Shown here one piece after another: positions 1 to 8,732 of a stretch of DNA of 64,000 nt. Under the pieces are notes generated by a model. That model did no database searches. It saw only the letters and a program-made list of their open reading frames with translations, and was not told the DNA's origin. The stretch's first letter is position 1, and every line of letters starts with the position of its first letter. Source of the stretch: Gimesia alba (lineage in GTDB: Bacteria; Planctomycetota; Planctomycetia; Planctomycetales; Planctomycetaceae); contig NZ_CP036269.1 in assembly GCF_007744675.1 (NCBI RefSeq), positions 1,627,501 through 1,691,500 of the forward strand. Reading direction: 5' to 3'. A program made the translations under genes and the position numbers.

Positions 1-362
1 TCAGCCAGGATTTCCGTGTCGATGCCCTGATTATTTTCGGTATAGGCGGTTTCGAGCTGCTGACGCACGGGTTGAATCGCCTGTTTGACTGCTGGATTTT
101 GTTCGTATTCTGCCAAAACCCGGTCGATGAATGTTTTCCAGTCGAACAGGGCTCGGAATTTTGCTGTATCCTGTGAATTGGCAGTCGCCTGGATCTGTTT
201 GCCAAATGCCTGTAATTCCTGGGGCGTCATCTGCTGGGGAGCCGCTGCCGCAATAGTGCCGGCGCCAAGCAGCGAGCCGATGGTGGGGATGGCAAAGGGA
301 AGGCTGGCGAAATTGCGCAGAAATTGACGACGAGCAGGGGATTTGAGGCGATGATCCATCAT
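1..362 (-). CDS. Secreted Tat-signal protein, C-terminus cut by the window edge
   Basis: A minus-strand reading frame is open from ATG at 362 to the first base of the window, so only the first 120 residues are seen. The start has two ATGs in tandem, preceded by an AGGA at a plausible distance. Residues 11-17 read RRQFLRN, a good twin-arginine motif, followed by a short hydrophobic stretch and an Ala-rich cleavage region ending near APQQ (residues 40-44). This indicates a protein exported folded, probably with a cofactor or partner. The mature part seen so far is helical and Gln/Ala-rich, with no family I recognise. It is divergent from rpmF and has its own regulatory region. Function unknown. 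Confidence 0.75.
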   Translation of the reverse strand, partial: MMDHRLKSPARRQFLRNFASLPFAIPTIGSLLGAGTIAAAAPQQMTPQELQAFGKQIQATANSQDTAKFRALFDWKTFIDRVLAEYEQNPAVKQAIQPVRQQLETAYTENNQGIDTEILA

Positions 363-476
363 GGCGATTCTCGATTTCCTGAGGAATTAGCGATTCAATG
401 TGTGTACTGATGTTTTATTGTGTGGGAACAAAATGAAAATATCACTTTTGATATCGTCTGTTCTGTGCCCTGTAGC

Positions 477-506
477 TTGACAGTTGTTTTAAAAATTGCG
501 TAGTAT
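477..506 (+). promoter_or_regulatory. Sigma-70-type promoter for the rpmF-plsX-fabD cluster
   Basis: A perfect -35 hexamer TTGACA (477-482) is followed by an 18-bp spacer and TAGTAT (501-506, 4 of 6 to consensus). The predicted start near 513 would leave a leader of about 120 bases before rpmF. Nothing else is evident in the 269-base gap between the divergent gene at 362 and rpmF. Confidence 0.55.
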
Positions 507-631
507 GTTCGATTCCTGTCAGAAAAGCCGGTGAAAGAGCTCTCCGTGCGCTCACAGGATGATTAGTTAACGCTAAGTTGTGTTTTTAGTATAGTTTAAG
601 TTAAGTCAGGTGTTTTAAGGCGGTCTTTTTC

Positions 632-811
632 ATGGCAGTTCCTAAAAGACGGATGTCTAAATCCAATTCTCGTAAGAGACGTAGTCACAATGGTGTCAAA
701 GCGGCTAAGCCGACCTATTGCCCCCAGTGTGGTACCGCGTCCCCTTCCCATGCCATTTGCCCTCACTGTGGTTTCTATCAGGGGCGAACCATCGTTGATT
801 CTGAGGACTAA
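632..811 (+). CDS. rpmF: 50S ribosomal protein L32
   Basis: The 59-residue product begins MAVPKRRMSKSNSRKRRSH, the hallmark basic N-terminus of bacterial L32, a large-subunit protein near the peptidyl-transferase centre. Two CxxC pairs (C30/C33 and C43/C46) form the zinc ribbon of the zinc-containing L32 version. It is 6 bases upstream of plsX, the conserved rpmF-plsX pairing seen in many bacteria that couples ribosome and phospholipid supply. The start is fixed by the family's invariant MAVPKR opening. Confidence 0.96.
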   Translation: MAVPKRRMSKSNSRKRRSHNGVKAAKPTYCPQCGTASPSHAICPHCGFYQGRTIVDSED

Positions 812-817
812 GCATCA

Positions 818-1819
818 ATGCGGATTGCACTGGATGCAATGGGGGGAGATTTTGCCCCCGAACCGAACATAACAGGAGCCATTGCCGCATTGCAGGCAGA
901 CTCTGCGCTGAATGTAGTGCTGGTGGGTCCTCAAGATCAACTCGAATCTCAGATTGAAGCTTCCGGCTATAGTGGCGATCGTTTATCGATTGTGCATGCG
1001 AGCCAGGTTGTTGGCATGGAGGAGAAGCCGACCGATGCGATGCGTCAAAAGCCGGACAGCTCGATTTCGGTCTGCTGGAAATTGATGGCAGCTCGCGAAG
1101 TCGATGCTGTCGTGAGTGCTGGCAATACGGGTGCTGTCGTTGCATCAGGGTTAAAAACCCGGTTGTTTTTGAAAGACGTCAAGCGGCCTGGGATTGCGGT
1201 TACTTTACCGACCATTGCCGGTCATGCCGTGCTGATGGATGTCGGGGCGAATCCTTCGGCGCGTCCTTCGCACCTGTATCAATATGCGGTGATGGGGGAG
1301 ATCTATGCCCGCGAAGTGCTGCGTGTTGAATCTCCCAAAATCGGGCTGATCAATATCGGCAGTGAAGACGTGAAAGGCAATGATCTCTATCGAGACACCT
1401 ATCGACTGCTTAATGAGAGTCCTTTGAAAGACAGCTTCGTCGGAAATGTCGAAGGTCGTGGGCTTTATCAGGGTGAAGCCGATGTCTTGATTTGTGAGGG
1501 ATTTGTCGGGAATGTCGTGTTGAAAGTCAGCGAAGGAATGGCTGATTTTCTGATGAAAGAGGCCTCGAAGCATATTATCGGCAGTCTTGATACTGAGCGG
1601 GATAAAGCCAAGCAGGCCTTTCAGAATCTGGGGAAACGGTTCCGGTATCATGAAACTGGTGGTGCTCCGCTGTTAGGCATCGATGGGATCTGTATCATCT
1701 GCCATGGGTCGAGTGATGCACATTCGATTTCTAATGCCTTGAAGGGGAGTGCCATGTTCAAGGATCGTGGCATCAATTCTCAGATCGCCGAGCATCTGGC
1801 GCAGAAGCCAGTCGCCTAA
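818..1819 (+). CDS. plsX: Phosphate acyltransferase PlsX
   Basis: PlsX converts acyl-ACP and phosphate into acyl-phosphate, the acyl donor used by PlsY to make lysophosphatidic acid on the cytoplasmic face of the membrane. The 333-residue length is normal for the family. The N-terminal DAMGGDFAP motif, GNTGA (about residue 104), and the GFVGNVVLK stretch in the C-terminal half are characteristic. It lies between rpmF and fabD, the usual order, except that fabH, commonly next, is absent. Confidence 0.96.
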   Translation: MRIALDAMGGDFAPEPNITGAIAALQADSALNVVLVGPQDQLESQIEASGYSGDRLSIVHASQVVGMEEKPTDAMRQKPDSSISVCWKLMAAREVDAVVSAGNTGAVVASGLKTRLFLKDVKRPGIAVTLPTIAGHAVLMDVGANPSARPSHLYQYAVMGEIYAREVLRVESPKIGLINIGSEDVKGNDLYRDTYRLLNESPLKDSFVGNVEGRGLYQGEADVLICEGFVGNVVLKVSEGMADFLMKEASKHIIGSLDTERDKAKQAFQNLGKRFRYHETGGAPLLGIDGICIICHGSSDAHSISNALKGSAMFKDRGINSQIAEHLAQKPVA

Positions 1820-1870
1820 ACCCCGAGATTATTATTTTCAGCGCAGGAATAAAAATAGAGGGATCGACCA

Positions 1871-2779
1871 GTGAGCAGAATCGCTTTTTTATTTCCCGGA
1901 CAGGGTGCTCAGCATGTCGGCATGGGCAAAACAATTGTCGAAAAATATCCCGCTGCCCGGGAGCTGTTTGATCGTGCTGCTGAAATTCTGCAGTACGATT
2001 TAGCCAAGCTTTGTTTCGAAGGGCCCAGTGAAGAGCTGGATTCGACCGTGATCAGCCAGCCGGCTTTATTTGTTACAAGTCTGGCGGCTTTGGAAATGCT
2101 CCGGGCTGATTCTCCCGATAAAGTTCTGGCGTGCGAAATGGCAGCCGGCTTAAGTTTGGGAGAGTATACCGCACTGGTTTTTGCGGGGGCCATGAGCTTT
2201 GAAGACGGTTTGCGCGTGGTGCAGCGTCGCGGTGAAGCCATGCAGGCGGCCGCGGATGCCAATCCTTCCGGTATGGTCAGTATTCTCTTGCTGGATCGCG
2301 AAAAAGTGGCAGAGATTTGTCAGGCCGCTTCCTCGGCCGGGAAAATCTGGATCGCCAACTATTTATGTCCCGGAAATATTGTACTGTCAGGCGAAAATAG
2401 TGCTTGTGAGCAAGCTGCCGAATTAGCCGAGCAGGAAGGGGGGCGTGCGATTCCTCTGGCGGTCGCTGGGGCATTTCATACGGAGATCATGAAGCCGGCT
2501 GATAGTTCGCTGTCCGAGGCACTGGCCGGCGTGGGCCTGAAAAAACCGGAAATTCCTGTGGTTTCCAATGTGGATGCGGAAATTCATGAAGATCCGGACG
2601 AAATCCGCGAACTACTGATACGACAGGTCATCAGCCCTGTTCTCTGGGAAGATTCCCTGCGGAAAATGCTGGATGACGGCTTTGATGAATTTTATGAAAT
2701 CGGCCCTGGAAAAGTTCTGAAGGGGTTAATGAAACGTGTGAATCGCAAAATTTCTTGCGAGACGGTCAACGATTCATAA
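1871..2779 (+). CDS. fabD: Malonyl-CoA:ACP transacylase FabD
   Basis: FabD moves the malonyl group from CoA to acyl carrier protein, the commitment step for fatty-acid elongation. The 302-residue product has the N-terminal FPGQGAQ loop, the nucleophile elbow GLSLG with Ser95, and the catalytic His203 in AFHTEIM. The start is a GTG at 1871, which gives the family's typical first residues; I see no in-frame ATG that would fit. It is 51 bases after plsX and on the same strand. The next gene in many genomes, fabG, is missing; instead about 390 bases of non-coding DNA lead to acpP. Confidence 0.96.
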   Translation: MSRIAFLFPGQGAQHVGMGKTIVEKYPAARELFDRAAEILQYDLAKLCFEGPSEELDSTVISQPALFVTSLAALEMLRADSPDKVLACEMAAGLSLGEYTALVFAGAMSFEDGLRVVQRRGEAMQAAADANPSGMVSILLLDREKVAEICQAASSAGKIWIANYLCPGNIVLSGENSACEQAAELAEQEGGRAIPLAVAGAFHTEIMKPADSSLSEALAGVGLKKPEIPVVSNVDAEIHEDPDEIRELLIRQVISPVLWEDSLRKMLDDGFDEFYEIGPGKVLKGLMKRVNRKISCETVNDS

Positions 2780-2852
2780 ACGAGGGAGTTTGGGGATGAT
2801 CTCATCACCCGGGTCTCGCGAGCAGAAGGCCAGTGGTGTCGTCCGGTACATT

Positions 2853-2881
2853 TTGAGTGATTTGACCGATCTTGATCTAAT
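2853..2881 (+). promoter_or_regulatory. Possible promoter for acpP-fabF, inside the 390-base fabD-acpP gap
   Basis: TTGAGT (2853-2858), a 17-base spacer and TCTAAT (2876-2881, 5 of 6 to TATAAT) form a candidate sigma-70 promoter about 290 bases upstream of acpP. It would let acpP, usually needed in large amounts, be transcribed independently of plsX-fabD. The rest of the 2780-3169 gap shows no convincing reading frame or RNA gene. Confidence 0.35.
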
Positions 2882-3169
2882 CTATCAATCTGTGCTACAA
2901 CAACTTACGAAGGGTTCTCGAAGAAAATTCCCGGGAACTAAAAATCGTGTGTTCCGAGACTGGTAAAGTCAACCCAATCAAATTATGAGATAACTTTGGT
3001 GGAGTAGACAAGACTCATAATTCTTGTCTCATTTTAAGGTTTACATAATTAGGGAAACTGGATATATCTCGCTACCACGAATTGGTAAATCCATCCAAGT
3101 TGGTTTGGTAAAGATGTTTCCAGCCATACAAAAGTAAATAAATCACTAAGACGGTGAAGGAGAAGACGA

Positions 3170-3403
3170 GTGTCAATTGAAGAAAAAGTGGTTGGTATCG
3201 TGAGTGAGCAATTGGGCCATCCAAAAGAAGATATTACGCTGGATAGCAAATTTATCGACGACTTAAAGGCCGACTCTCTCGACATTGTTGAACTTGTCAT
3301 GGAATTTGAAGACGAGTTTGATGTCACGATTCCTGATGATGATTATGACAAAATCAAAACTGTAGGCGATGTCGTCGGTTATATCACCGAGAAGGCCAGC
3401 TGA
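3170..3403 (+). CDS. acpP: Acyl carrier protein
   Basis: A 77-residue acidic protein carrying the phosphopantetheine attachment motif DSLD with Ser36, typical of AcpP, the soluble carrier of growing acyl chains in type II fatty-acid synthesis. The GTG start at 3170 is supported by a strong purine-rich ribosome site GAAGGAGAAG just upstream and by the family's usual N-terminus (MSIEEKV). It is followed 84 bases later by fabF, the normal acpP-fabF order. Confidence 0.97.
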   Translation: MSIEEKVVGIVSEQLGHPKEDITLDSKFIDDLKADSLDIVELVMEFEDEFDVTIPDDDYDKIKTVGDVVGYITEKAS

Positions 3404-3487
3404 TCAGTCGCAGGAACTGCTTCGTTTCTGTTTCCGATGTTTTGATTCTATAGAGTCCTGTCTTTTCATTGTAGGAAGTGTTCTCGA

Positions 3488-4732
3488 ATGCGCAGGCGAG
3501 TCGTCGTTACGGGGGTTTCTGTTGTAACGGCTCTGGGTTTAGATGTCTCAGAGTTTTGGGACAAATTATGCGCTGGCAAAAGTGGTGTCGGTCCAGTAGA
3601 ACGCTTTGACTGTTCCGACTACAAAGTCCGCTTTGGTGGGGAAATCAAAGATTTTAATGCCACCGAATATACCAATATTTCAGCCAGAGACCTGAAGCGC
3701 GTTGATCGCTTTGTTCAATTTGGTCTGGTGGGGGCGCATATCGCTTACCGGCAGGCTCAATTGGAAGACTTTGACGGTGATCCCTACCGCAGAGGCGTTC
3801 TGGTGGGAAGCGGGATTGGTGGCTTGAACGAAATCGAAAGCCAGCACGATCGCCTGTATAATCAGGGGCCGGCGCGGGTTTCTCCGTTTATGATTCCCAA
3901 GCTGATGGTGAATGCCGCTAGTGGAAATATTTCCGTAACCTATGAGCTCAAAGGCCCGAATAGTGCCGTTGCGACTGCCTGTGCTTCTGCAACGAACGCA
4001 ATTGGGGATGCCTTTAAGCTGATTCAAAATGATGTCGCCGACATTATGGTGACCGGTGGAAGTGAAGCTGCTTTGACTCCGATGGGGCTGTCCGGCTTTG
4101 CCCGGATGAATGCGTTATCGACTCGCAATGATGATCCTCAGTCAGCCAGCCGGCCTTTTGATAAAGACCGAGACGGCTTTGTGATGGCAGAAGGTGCCGG
4201 CATCATTGTACTGGAAGAATATGAGCATGCGAAAAAGCGGGGTGTTCCGATTCTGGCAGAAGTCATCGGCTACGGAATGTCTGCTGATGGAACACACATG
4301 ACGGCACCTGATCCGGAAGGCCGTGGTGCGGCACGTGCTATGCAGCATGCTTTGAAGGACGCCGGGATCAATCCTGAAGACATTGATTACATCAATACGC
4401 ATGGAACAAGTACTCCTTTAGGTGATGTCGCAGAAACGGTGGCCATCAATACCGTGTTTGGTTCCCATGTGAAAACAATGCCTGTTTCCAGTACGAAAGG
4501 TCATTTAGGCCATTTGTTGGGCGCTTCGGGCGGCGTTGAATTTGTAGTTGCTGTCAAAGCTCTGCTGGAGCAGGTGGGCCCTCCAACGATCAATCTGGAT
4601 CAACCGGACGAAAAATGTAATCTCGATTACATTCCCAATGAGCCACGCGATATGAAAATTGAGCGGGTTTTGAAGAACAGTTTCGGGTTTGGTGGGCATA
4701 ATGCGTGTCTGGTTCTGCAAAAAGCTCCTTAA
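3488..4732 (+). CDS. fabF: Beta-ketoacyl-ACP synthase II
   Basis: FabF condenses malonyl-ACP with acyl-ACP to elongate fatty acids. The 414-residue product has the complete thiolase-fold catalytic set: nucleophile Cys165 in TACASA, His305 in NTHGTSTPLGD, and Lys337/His342 in KGHLGHLLGASG. The C-terminal NSFGFGGHN motif is also intact. It follows acpP directly. This intact enzyme makes a useful comparison for the second ketosynthase-like gene at 5148, which has lost two of these residues. Confidence 0.96.
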   Translation: MRRRVVVTGVSVVTALGLDVSEFWDKLCAGKSGVGPVERFDCSDYKVRFGGEIKDFNATEYTNISARDLKRVDRFVQFGLVGAHIAYRQAQLEDFDGDPYRRGVLVGSGIGGLNEIESQHDRLYNQGPARVSPFMIPKLMVNAASGNISVTYELKGPNSAVATACASATNAIGDAFKLIQNDVADIMVTGGSEAALTPMGLSGFARMNALSTRNDDPQSASRPFDKDRDGFVMAEGAGIIVLEEYEHAKKRGVPILAEVIGYGMSADGTHMTAPDPEGRGAARAMQHALKDAGINPEDIDYINTHGTSTPLGDVAETVAINTVFGSHVKTMPVSSTKGHLGHLLGASGGVEFVVAVKALLEQVGPPTINLDQPDEKCNLDYIPNEPRDMKIERVLKNSFGFGGHNACLVLQKAP

Positions 4733-4973
4733 GCGAGTTTCTTGCATCGAATCGATTGTGCCACTGATCGCATGATTATGGGCGAGAGTTCTTGGGGAGT
4801 GACCTGGATTGAGGGGGAGTTTTCCCAAAGAATTCTTCATCTCGTGGTTGCTTCAGGGTTGAAAATCGTGCCTTGATTGTCTTAGCTATCCCTTGTTACA
4901 GGTGCTTGGATCGGTCCGGGTGGTGTATGAATGTTGCGGTTTGCCGTGAGGTTGGGTTAAGGCGAATCGCAGT

Positions 4974-5123
4974 ATGTCTTCAGTGGCACGCAAATTCTTC
5001 TTTTTCTATGATGAGCCAGCTGTTCTGGTTTTCGTGATGGAATCGGGCAAGGGACTTGCCTGGGAGGAATATGTTTCTACGATGACAGTACATGATTCGC
5101 AGGCAGCTGGCGTAAGTAGATAA
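4974..5123 (+). CDS. Candidate small ORF, 49 residues, upstream of the ketosynthase-like gene
   Basis: A 50-codon frame runs from ATG 4974 to TAA 5121-5123 and ends 24 bases before the next gene. An AAGGCG about 9 bases upstream could serve as ribosome site. The predicted peptide (start MSSVARKFFFFYDEP) matches no family I know. It is either a small protein co-transcribed with the ketosynthase homologue or chance. The rest of the 415-base gap (4733-5147) shows nothing I can name. Confidence 0.22.
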   Translation: MSSVARKFFFFYDEPAVLVFVMESGKGLAWEEYVSTMTVHDSQAAGVSR

Positions 5124-5147
5124 GCGGGACTTTCTAAAGAGATTCAA

Positions 5148-6449
5148 ATGAATACAGAATCACAGCGTCGTATCCTGATTACAGGCATGGGTATTCTCAG
5201 CCCGATCGGGATCGGAGTGGAAGCATTTCAAGACAGTTTGATGTCAGGAAAATCGGGCATCAAGAAATCGGAGCTCTACTCCTATCTGGCAGCACCTGAT
5301 ACGTGTGTCGCAGAAGTTTCTGATTTTAATAATACCACGATCAAGAAGCAGTACCTTAAAGCGCAGCGAAAGAGTATTAAGGTCATGTGTCGTGAGATTC
5401 AGATGGGTGTCGCGTCTGCGAATCTGGCGATGGAAGATTCAGCCATCGATCTGGAAGCGGTCGACAGCGAGCGGTTTGGGATCGAGTTCGGTGCGAATCT
5501 CATGCTGAGCCCACCAGAAGTATTATACGGTGCCTGTGTCGCCTGCAGCGAAGGGACCGAGTTTCAATACGAGCGTTGGGGGGATGAGGGGTTGGCCAAG
5601 ATGGAACCTCTCTGGTTGTTGAAATATCTTCCCAACATGCCCGCCTGTCATATCGGCATTATTATTGATGCACGCGGGCCGAATAACTCAATCACACAGG
5701 CGGAAGCCTCTGGGAATCTGGTGTTGGGTGAGGCACAGCGCGTGATTGAACGTGGCTGGGCCGACGTGATGGTCGCTGGCGTGACAGGAACCCGGGTGCA
5801 TGAAGTGAAGTCGATTCATGCTAAGTTCTGGGAAGAACTGGCAGATGCGCCCGAAGATTTTACTAAGCGTGCCCGTCCTTTTGATAAAGCGCGAACCGGT
5901 CAGGTCGTTGGCGAAGCAGCCTGTTCGTTGTTGCTGGAAGAGAAAACACACGCAGAAAAACGTGGTGCTAAAGTCTGGGGTGAAGTCCTGGGGACCGGCG
6001 CTTCTTGTGTCGTGAGTCGGGATGGATCGGCTGATGCCAGAGTTGCCATGGCTAACGCGATGAAAGCCGCGTTAAAGCGCGCTGGAGTTGAACCTGGGGA
6101 CATCGGTCATATCAATGCCCATGGCCTGGGAGAACGGTTGTTTGACGTCGAGGAATATCAGGCGATTCAGGATGTCTTTGGTGATAAAACTTCCGAGGTT
6201 CCTGTGACTGCCCTGAAGAGTTACTTTGGTAATTCCGGTTCCGGTTGTGGAATTGTGGAAGCCAGTGGTTCGCTGGTTGCTTTGAAGCAGGGAGTGATTC
6301 CCGCGACATTGAACTATGAGACTCCTGATCCCGACTGTCCTTTGAATGTGGTTCAAAGTGAACCCTTGCCAACAGATAATAAACTGTTCTTGAAAATCAG
6401 TACGACAGGATTCGGTCAGGCCAGTGCGTCTGTCATCTGTGGCGTCTGA
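5148..6449 (+). CDS. Ketosynthase-fold protein lacking the catalytic Cys (chain-length-factor-like)
   Basis: The 433-residue product aligns along its length with FabF (opening ILITGMGILSPIGIGVEAF, middle RPFDKARTGQVVGEAACS). The nucleophile position, read from the shared GPN....A.AS context, is Glu186 (QAEASGN) instead of Cys. The first active-site His is kept (His325, NAHGLGE), Lys357 is kept, but the second His is Asn362 (KSYFGNSGSG). Loss of Cys is the hallmark of chain-length factors, where Gln is usual, and of KSQ decarboxylating domains. A partner role with a true ketosynthase, or malonyl-ACP decarboxylation, is possible; simple condensation is not expected. It is a distant paralogue of the adjacent fabF, not a recent copy. 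Confidence 0.8.
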   Translation: MNTESQRRILITGMGILSPIGIGVEAFQDSLMSGKSGIKKSELYSYLAAPDTCVAEVSDFNNTTIKKQYLKAQRKSIKVMCREIQMGVASANLAMEDSAIDLEAVDSERFGIEFGANLMLSPPEVLYGACVACSEGTEFQYERWGDEGLAKMEPLWLLKYLPNMPACHIGIIIDARGPNNSITQAEASGNLVLGEAQRVIERGWADVMVAGVTGTRVHEVKSIHAKFWEELADAPEDFTKRARPFDKARTGQVVGEAACSLLLEEKTHAEKRGAKVWGEVLGTGASCVVSRDGSADARVAMANAMKAALKRAGVEPGDIGHINAHGLGERLFDVEEYQAIQDVFGDKTSEVPVTALKSYFGNSGSGCGIVEASGSLVALKQGVIPATLNYETPDPDCPLNVVQSEPLPTDNKLFLKISTTGFGQASASVICGV

Positions 6450-6470
6450 GTAGATCACACGCAATAAAGC

Positions 6471-6515
6471 AAAACAGCCTCGGAGAGATTCAATCTTTCC
6501 GAGGCTGTTTTTTTT
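6471..6515. terminator. Bidirectional intrinsic terminator between convergent genes
   Basis: The arms AACAGCCTCGGA (from 6473) and TCCGAGGCTGTT (ending 6510) pair fully around an AT-rich centre and are followed by eight T residues on the plus strand. On the minus strand the hairpin is followed by TTTTGC. It lies between the ketosynthase-like gene and the convergent TPR gene and can end both transcripts. Confidence 0.85.
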
Positions 6516-6544
6516 AACGTACCTTCTGGTTTGTCGCAGTCGTC

Positions 6545-7963
6545 TTAAAACTTCTTGAGTGCGTATTGTGCACCGCGGTAGGCTGACAGGTTCTTCAAAT
6601 TGGTATTCAGCGTCTGTTGGAAATTCTGGGTTGCTTTTGCAGAATCGCCCGCCAGAAGCGCTTTTTCTCCAATGAAGTAATGTGCTTCGCAGGTTTGTGC
6701 TTTGGCACGTTTCGGGTCTTTCAGGTCGATCGATTTCAGCAGGTCTGCTTCGGTGATTCCTCCCAGCAGGAATGCCAGGATCGTATCCACCGAATCGCGC
6801 GACTCTGGTTTCTGGGATAGGATCGACTGGAATTTGGCATCGGCGGCCGGCTTCTGGTTGCTGCGTACCATGGCCATATAGATCCAGGGATTGAGCACTT
6901 TCATCTGTTCTGGTGCCTGTTGGGCGGCCAGATTAAATTGCGCAAGGGCTTCAGGATAATTCTGCTTGAAGTAATAGGAGAAACCCAGGTCGGAGTGCAG
7001 GGCTGCATTATTGGGGTCGAGTTGGACAGCCTGTTTCTGGTCCGCAATCGCCTGATCGATTTTCCCTTGCAGGAGCCGGGCTTCTCCCCGCATTCCCAAA
7101 ACAAACGGCTGGTTGGGTGCGATGGATAAAGACTGCGTCAGGTCTGCCTCGGCGACTTGTGGTTTGCCCCCTTCCAGGTAAGCAAAGCCCCGGTTGGTGA
7201 TGGCGTGGTGGTATTGAGGGTCAATTTGAATCGCGCGGGAGAAGTCGTTGACAGCTTCCTGGAGTTTGCCCTGCTGCTGATAAAACATGGCACGGTTATT
7301 GTAAACGATGGGAGAATTGGGTTGTTTCTGTACGACGTCGTTGAAGCTGGCCAATGCCATTTCGTTGTTTCCGGCTAACGCATAGGCGTCTGGAAGTGCG
7401 AGTAAGGCGGCAAAGTGATTGGGTTGCAGTTTAATGGTTTCGCTGAAGTCTTTTGCTGCATCTTGAGGTTTGTTCAAAGGCAGGTAGATCATTCCCCGCT
7501 GGTAATGGAAGTTGGCGCGTTCTTCTGCGGTCAGATTCGGGCGTGCCAGGATCTGATTGGCAACGTTGAGAGCCGTCTCCGCATGACTTTTTTTGTTTTC
7601 CATGACGGCCAGATTCATCATGCCGTACAGATAAGGCAGATAGTAATTCACATTTTGGTTCTGGCTATAGCGGATTGCTTCGCGGGCATCGCCGATCCCT
7701 TCGCGGATCGACTGTGTGTTTCCCTTTTCTCGACCAGACTCAACGCGGGCACTGGCACGGAGGTAATAGGCGACATGGTCATCCGGCTTTTGTTGCAGGA
7801 TCTGAGAGGTTAATTCGATCGACTTTGCATGGTCACCCTGTTGCTGGGCCTGATCCGCCTGCATCTTTTGTTGTGCAAACGGGTCGTTGGGGTTGGGGGG
7901 CTGTGCAGCCAGTGTGACCGGAATTCCAAGGCAGAGAATCAAAAGGGGGAGTAGACGAGACAT
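6545..7963 (-). CDS. Secreted TPR-repeat protein
   Basis: I place the start at ATG 7963 rather than the upstream in-frame TTG, because MSRLLPLLILCLGIPVTLAA is then a clean Sec signal peptide and an AAGGA sits about 10 bases upstream. The 472-residue product consists of consecutive tetratricopeptide repeats from about residue 30 onward. Typical TPR signatures such as PNHFAALLALPDAYALAGN and NRGFAYLEGGKPQVAEADL are visible. TPR arrays mediate protein-protein contacts, here probably in the periplasm. No catalytic domain is seen. The gene stands alone with a bidirectional terminator behind it. Confidence 0.85.
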   Translation of the reverse strand: MSRLLPLLILCLGIPVTLAAQPPNPNDPFAQQKMQADQAQQQGDHAKSIELTSQILQQKPDDHVAYYLRASARVESGREKGNTQSIREGIGDAREAIRYSQNQNVNYYLPYLYGMMNLAVMENKKSHAETALNVANQILARPNLTAEERANFHYQRGMIYLPLNKPQDAAKDFSETIKLQPNHFAALLALPDAYALAGNNEMALASFNDVVQKQPNSPIVYNNRAMFYQQQGKLQEAVNDFSRAIQIDPQYHHAITNRGFAYLEGGKPQVAEADLTQSLSIAPNQPFVLGMRGEARLLQGKIDQAIADQKQAVQLDPNNAALHSDLGFSYYFKQNYPEALAQFNLAAQQAPEQMKVLNPWIYMAMVRSNQKPAADAKFQSILSQKPESRDSVDTILAFLLGGITEADLLKSIDLKDPKRAKAQTCEAHYFIGEKALLAGDSAKATQNFQQTLNTNLKNLSAYRGAQYALKKF

Positions 7964-8258
7964 TACAGGTGTGTCCTTCAAAACAGGATAATTTGTTGTT
8001 CAAATTTACAAACCCGGAGAGCGGCATGGTTGAATCGCTAAAAACGGGATTTCTCCTAAATACTATAGAAGTTTCCTGTTTTGAAGGAGATCAATCTCTC
8101 AACATCATGAAGAAACTGGCTAAATGCTCATTTTCAACGACTTTTCCGCATGGATGGCATTCGTTTTGTGGCAACTGTATGTGTTATCAGTAGTCGCTCT
8201 TCTGCTCCGATTCTTAAATCTATGAGGTAAGTCGTTGTGAAATAGTTGCCTGCGGTGC

Positions 8259-8287
8259 TTGACATCTGAAGACGCGGAGATTAATTT
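8259..8287 (+). promoter_or_regulatory. Promoter for the nusA-infB-rbfA cluster
   Basis: A perfect TTGACA (8259-8264) is spaced 17 bases from TAATTT (8282-8287). Transcription would begin near 8294, giving an unusually long leader of about 440 bases before nusA. No reading frame in 7982-8732 has the look of a gene. The leader contains an intrinsic terminator (8568-8594). Confidence 0.5.
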
Positions 8288-8567
8288 CACGGGATAGTAA
8301 AGTATTCATAGTAGGGATACTTTCATGCGCAATTGTTTTGCATACTGGTGTTCAGTACGCATTGCGCTTGCAAGGGGTGACATGCCGCTCTGGCTGTTTG
8401 TTTCTTTGTGATGAATCGGCATTCGTAAACTCGAATGGAGTCCTCTGATATGTAGGCTGGTTGGAACTCGAGCACTCGCTCACCAATCCGATTGTCGTGA
8501 TTTGTTATATTTATATGCCAATCGCGACTCTATCTGGCTACCGTTTTGCGGTGGTGCGGGTAGTCAT

Positions 8568-8594
8568 AAAGTGGGCATGTTCCCGCTTTTTTTT
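8568..8594 (+). terminator. Intrinsic terminator in the nusA leader, candidate attenuator
   Basis: AAAGTGGG (8568-8575) pairs with CCCGCTTT (one G-T pair) around a CATGTT loop, and eight T residues follow. It lies about 275 bases after the predicted promoter and 138 bases before nusA, on the same strand, so it either ends a small leader RNA or attenuates the operon. Confidence 0.6.
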
Positions 8595-8732
8595 GTTAAT
8601 GGTGGTATCTGAGAAGCACGTCTTTGTGGCCGCTTCGGAAGTAATAGATAAAGATTTGACCGGTTCAGGTCTTGTTTGAGTCGTTTTCGAGTCAGTTGAT
8701 CTTATCGACTGTCGAATGAAGGAAACACAATT

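Noticed and set aside
8461-8679. 72-codon frame in the nusA leader
   Set aside because: It runs through the terminator hairpin and has no ribosome site; the region is better explained as a leader.
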